Virus record (IMG/VR): IMGVR_UViG_3300031379_000003
Location: 1 to 55,917 of that record
Source of the DNA: a virus
Direction: 5' to 3' (one strand)
Length of the DNA: 55,917 bases
This document shows, in pieces, positions 54,167 to 55,917 of this stretch. The notes beneath the pieces are model-generated. The model had not been told where the DNA came from, ran no database searches, and saw only the letters and a list, made by a program, of their open reading frames with translations. The translations under genes were made by a program, and so were the position numbers. The stretch's first letter is position 1. The number at the start of each line of letters is the position of its first letter.

Positions 54167-54199
54167 TGTAATAATTGGACTTTAATAAATAGATTATAA
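54125..54199 (+). CDS. Possible 24-residue peptide made of the repeat
   Basis: Reads MDNELKNMDNELKKCNNW then a short tail. It arises from the repeat and lacks a Shine-Dalgarno, so it is probably not a functional gene. Confidence 0.2.
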   Translation: MDNELKNMDNELKKCNNWTLINRL

Positions 54200-54252
54200 G
54201 TTAAATGAGTATAAAACGCCAAGAGCTGGGTGAGGTAAGAATCAAATACATT

Positions 54253-54343
54253 TTGCCGCTTTCTTTTAGATTCCCTATGTCGTGAGGCACGGGGCGGAGT
54301 GCCCAGCTTCGAGCGTAGTCTGAGAGAAGCGGCAATTTTTTTT
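54253..54343 (+). terminator. Branched hairpin with U8 tail: terminator or attenuator
   Basis: A 17-bp helix with one bulge and two G-U pairs (54253-54270 with 54319-54335) starts TTGCCGCTT and ends AAGCGGCAA, followed by T8. It encloses CTATG/CGTAG and GGCAC/GTGCC stems. The T-run is immediately followed by the GGAGG of the next gene, so the element can control entry into the primase operon. The GC-rich loop contrasts with its surroundings. The 54141-54252 stretch holds nothing else clear. Confidence 0.7.
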
Positions 54344-54353
54344 GGAGGATTAG

Positions 54354-54536
54354 ATGGAAATTGAACAAATTAGACCAGATCAAGATTTAATGGAATTATC
54401 AAAAGAAATTCTTAAGCAAAACAAAAGTATTTTAGAGATAAATCATTCGTTAATTTCAATAGCTATGCCACGGGCTCTATACAAATCTAATGATCCAGAG
54501 GAGTTGGCAAAAGCTAAAAAAGAATTTCTGAAATAG
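54354..54536 (+). CDS. Hypothetical small protein
   Basis: 60 residues, ATG 54354, behind GGAGG. Helical (DLMELSKEILKQNKSILEI) with a polar C-terminus (NDPEELAKAKKEFLK). Lies between the branched terminator and the primase gene, so its expression depends on readthrough. Function unknown. Confidence 0.6.
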   Translation: MEIEQIRPDQDLMELSKEILKQNKSILEINHSLISIAMPRALYKSNDPEELAKAKKEFLK

Positions 54537-54633
54537 TTTTTTCTACTCGAAAGAAATTTATAGTTCTAAATAATTCAATATATTCAATTATTTAAAACCT
54601 CATTTTTTTGTTCGGGAAAATCAAGGAGGATCT

Positions 54634-55917
54634 GTGAAAACTTTAGCTGAGTATGCTTTAGCATATGCTCGTTTGGGATGGTCTGTTTTTCCAATTCGGC
54701 CTGGAGAAAAAAGTCCTATGCTAAAAACATGGGAAAAATTTCAAAAAGAGAAAGCAACAGATGATCAAATAAAACATTGGTGGAAAAAATGGCCTGATGC
54801 TAATATTGGTCTTGTTACTGGTTTTGTTTCGGATCTTATTGTATTAGATTTAGATTCACAAATAGGTCGTGAGAATTATATTGCGGCCTTTGGCGACCTT
54901 CACGGTACTATTACTCAAACCACAGGCAAAAAAGGATCTCTTCATCTTTTATTTAAACATCCTCGAGACCAAAAATATCAGAATAGAGTTGGTTTATTCC
55001 CTGATGTGGATGTTCGTGCTGATGGAGGATATATTGTAGTAGCTCCTTCTATTCATCCTAATGGCACTCAGTATAAATGGGATATTGATCCTATTGAGAT
55101 GGACCTTGATGATCTTATGGATTTGCCAAGTGATGTTAAGGATAAGCTTGTAGCCGATCAGGGAATAACCGGAGTTTCAAAAAATCCTGAAGGTTGGGTA
55201 CAGGAAGCTCTTATGGGCGTAAAGGAAGGTAGTCGAAATGCTGTTTGTACCAAGCTTGCTGGTTATTATTTACGAATTTTTAATGGTGATATTACACAAA
55301 CTGAAATAATTCTTGAGAATTGGAATGAAAGAAATACTCCTCCTTTAGACTGGAAAGAAATTAAACGTACTATAAAATCAGTTGCTGATCGAGAAGGTCG
55401 AGAAGCAATGGGGAAAACTGTTGGTGAAAAGATTAGTAAAATTCAAATTTTGAAATATCCTCCACCCGATAGCGCAAGAAAATATAGAGTTTTTTTAGCT
55501 AATCATAGTGATGAATCAGTTGAGATGAATACAAACGAATTGGTTATTTTTTCCATGTTTAAAATTAAATTTTGTGAGCTAGCCGGTAGGATTCCAAAAC
55601 CAGTAAAACAGCTAACATGGGAAAACATGGTTAATAAAGCTTTGGCTGAAGCTGAAATTATTCAGCTTACCATGGATGAGACATTAACTGGATTAATTTT
55701 AAGATTAATTAATTCAGAAGTTTATTCAGAAGGTGTGATGAAGGATATCAAATGGATAGGTAGTAGAATTGTGGTGAATGGTGAAGTTATTTATCTTCGT
55801 ATGGAGACTCTTCTTAATATGGCTAATGCAGAGAAAGAAAGGATTACTCGTAAGGATGTAGGCCGAATATTAAGAACCCTTGGTTTTCGTAACGAACTTA
55901 GAACTGTCAAGCAAATG
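54634..55917 (+). CDS. Prim-pol/PriCT primase, cut by the window end
   Basis: At least 428 residues from GTG 54634, behind AAGGAGG. YALAYARLGWSVFPIRPGEK is the start of the bifunctional primase-polymerase domain; LIVLDLD (D72, D74) is its metal site and KKGSLHLLF holds its histidine. WVQEALMGVKEGSRNAVCTKLAGYYLR and EIKRTIKSVADREGRE form the PriCT domain. A C-terminal helicase or further domain may follow beyond the window. It should prime phage DNA replication. Confidence 0.88.
   Translation, partial: MKTLAEYALAYARLGWSVFPIRPGEKSPMLKTWEKFQKEKATDDQIKHWWKKWPDANIGLVTGFVSDLIVLDLDSQIGRENYIAAFGDLHGTITQTTGKKGSLHLLFKHPRDQKYQNRVGLFPDVDVRADGGYIVVAPSIHPNGTQYKWDIDPIEMDLDDLMDLPSDVKDKLVADQGITGVSKNPEGWVQEALMGVKEGSRNAVCTKLAGYYLRIFNGDITQTEIILENWNERNTPPLDWKEIKRTIKSVADREGREAMGKTVGEKISKIQILKYPPPDSARKYRVFLANHSDESVEMNTNELVIFSMFKIKFCELAGRIPKPVKQLTWENMVNKALAEAEIIQLTMDETLTGLILRLINSEVYSEGVMKDIKWIGSRIVVNGEVIYLRMETLLNMANAEKERITRKDVGRILRTLGFRNELRTVKQM

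Noticed and set aside
54253-54343. Retron ncRNA
   Set aside because: No reverse transcriptase is present nearby and the U8 tail fits a terminator better.
1-55917. Major capsid, tail and integrase genes
   Set aside because: None could be recognised in any frame; they probably lie outside the window or are too diverged to call by eye.

Overview
The window is part of the AT-rich genome of a tailed bacteriophage (or prophage) that infects a Gram-negative bacterium. The phage call rests on a terminase small/large subunit pair, a Mu-type (DUF935-like) portal, a GH108 endolysin next to an XhlA-like membrane protein, very large polyvalent-type proteins, a phage-style tRNA-Pro and tightly overlapping small genes. 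The Gram-negative host is inferred from a phage-encoded outer-membrane beta-barrel of the DUF481 type with a signal peptide. Both window edges cut genes.

Layout. (1) 1-1880: small accessory genes, ending with a GGQ-bearing ribosome-rescue factor. (2) 1880-5289: eleven consecutive mini-cassettes, each one small ORF plus one integron-type attC site of 58-72 bp. Reconstructing each cassette as a circle restores complementary R'/R'' cores, perfectly in seven of the ten testable cases. Every cassette ORF ends inside its own attC. No integron integrase is visible, so this is a phage-borne cluster of attC sites lacking an integrase; it is the most unusual system here. One cassette encodes an RNA ligase. 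(3) 5298-10800: a TSCPD-domain protein, an SF1 helicase, an HNH nuclease and many small genes, including one with a strong Shine-Dalgarno but only an AUA start. (4) 10799-11701: tRNA-Pro(UGG), a folded RNA candidate with an H-type pseudoknot, then a pyrimidine-rich non-coding stretch before the terminase. (5) 11702-18435: terminase subunits, portal, and a polynucleotide ligase interrupted by a 398-residue LAGLIDADG intein placed three residues before the ligase's catalytic lysine. (6) 18432-33292: zinc-ribbon proteins and a glycan island of glycosyltransferases, a nucleotide-sugar dehydrogenase, a cupin and many SAM methyltransferases, including three intact and two truncated copies of one methyltransferase family. 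(7) 33413-42337: two proteins of about 1,070 residues, one with NADAR, SLOG and ASCH-like domains and one with a LigD-type 3'-phosphoesterase domain, bracketing the beta-barrel, endolysin and holin-like genes. (8) 42345-53134, minus strand: an operon of small genes led by a SNF2-type helicase, with a consensus sigma70-type promoter. (9) 53306-55917, plus strand: a GIY-YIG-like/HTH regulator divergent from that operon, a VRR-NUC nuclease, a structured leader with a terminator, and a prim-pol/PriCT primase cut by the window end.

How it fits together. The minus operon and the rightward replication genes diverge from a regulatory switch at about 53200. The plus-strand late region packages DNA, lyses the host, and probably carries virion-delivered polyvalent proteins. 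The glycan island probably modifies host surface or phage components. The cassette array gives the phage a place where small genes can be exchanged by a host-supplied integron integrase. Domain calls were made by reading motifs, without database searches.
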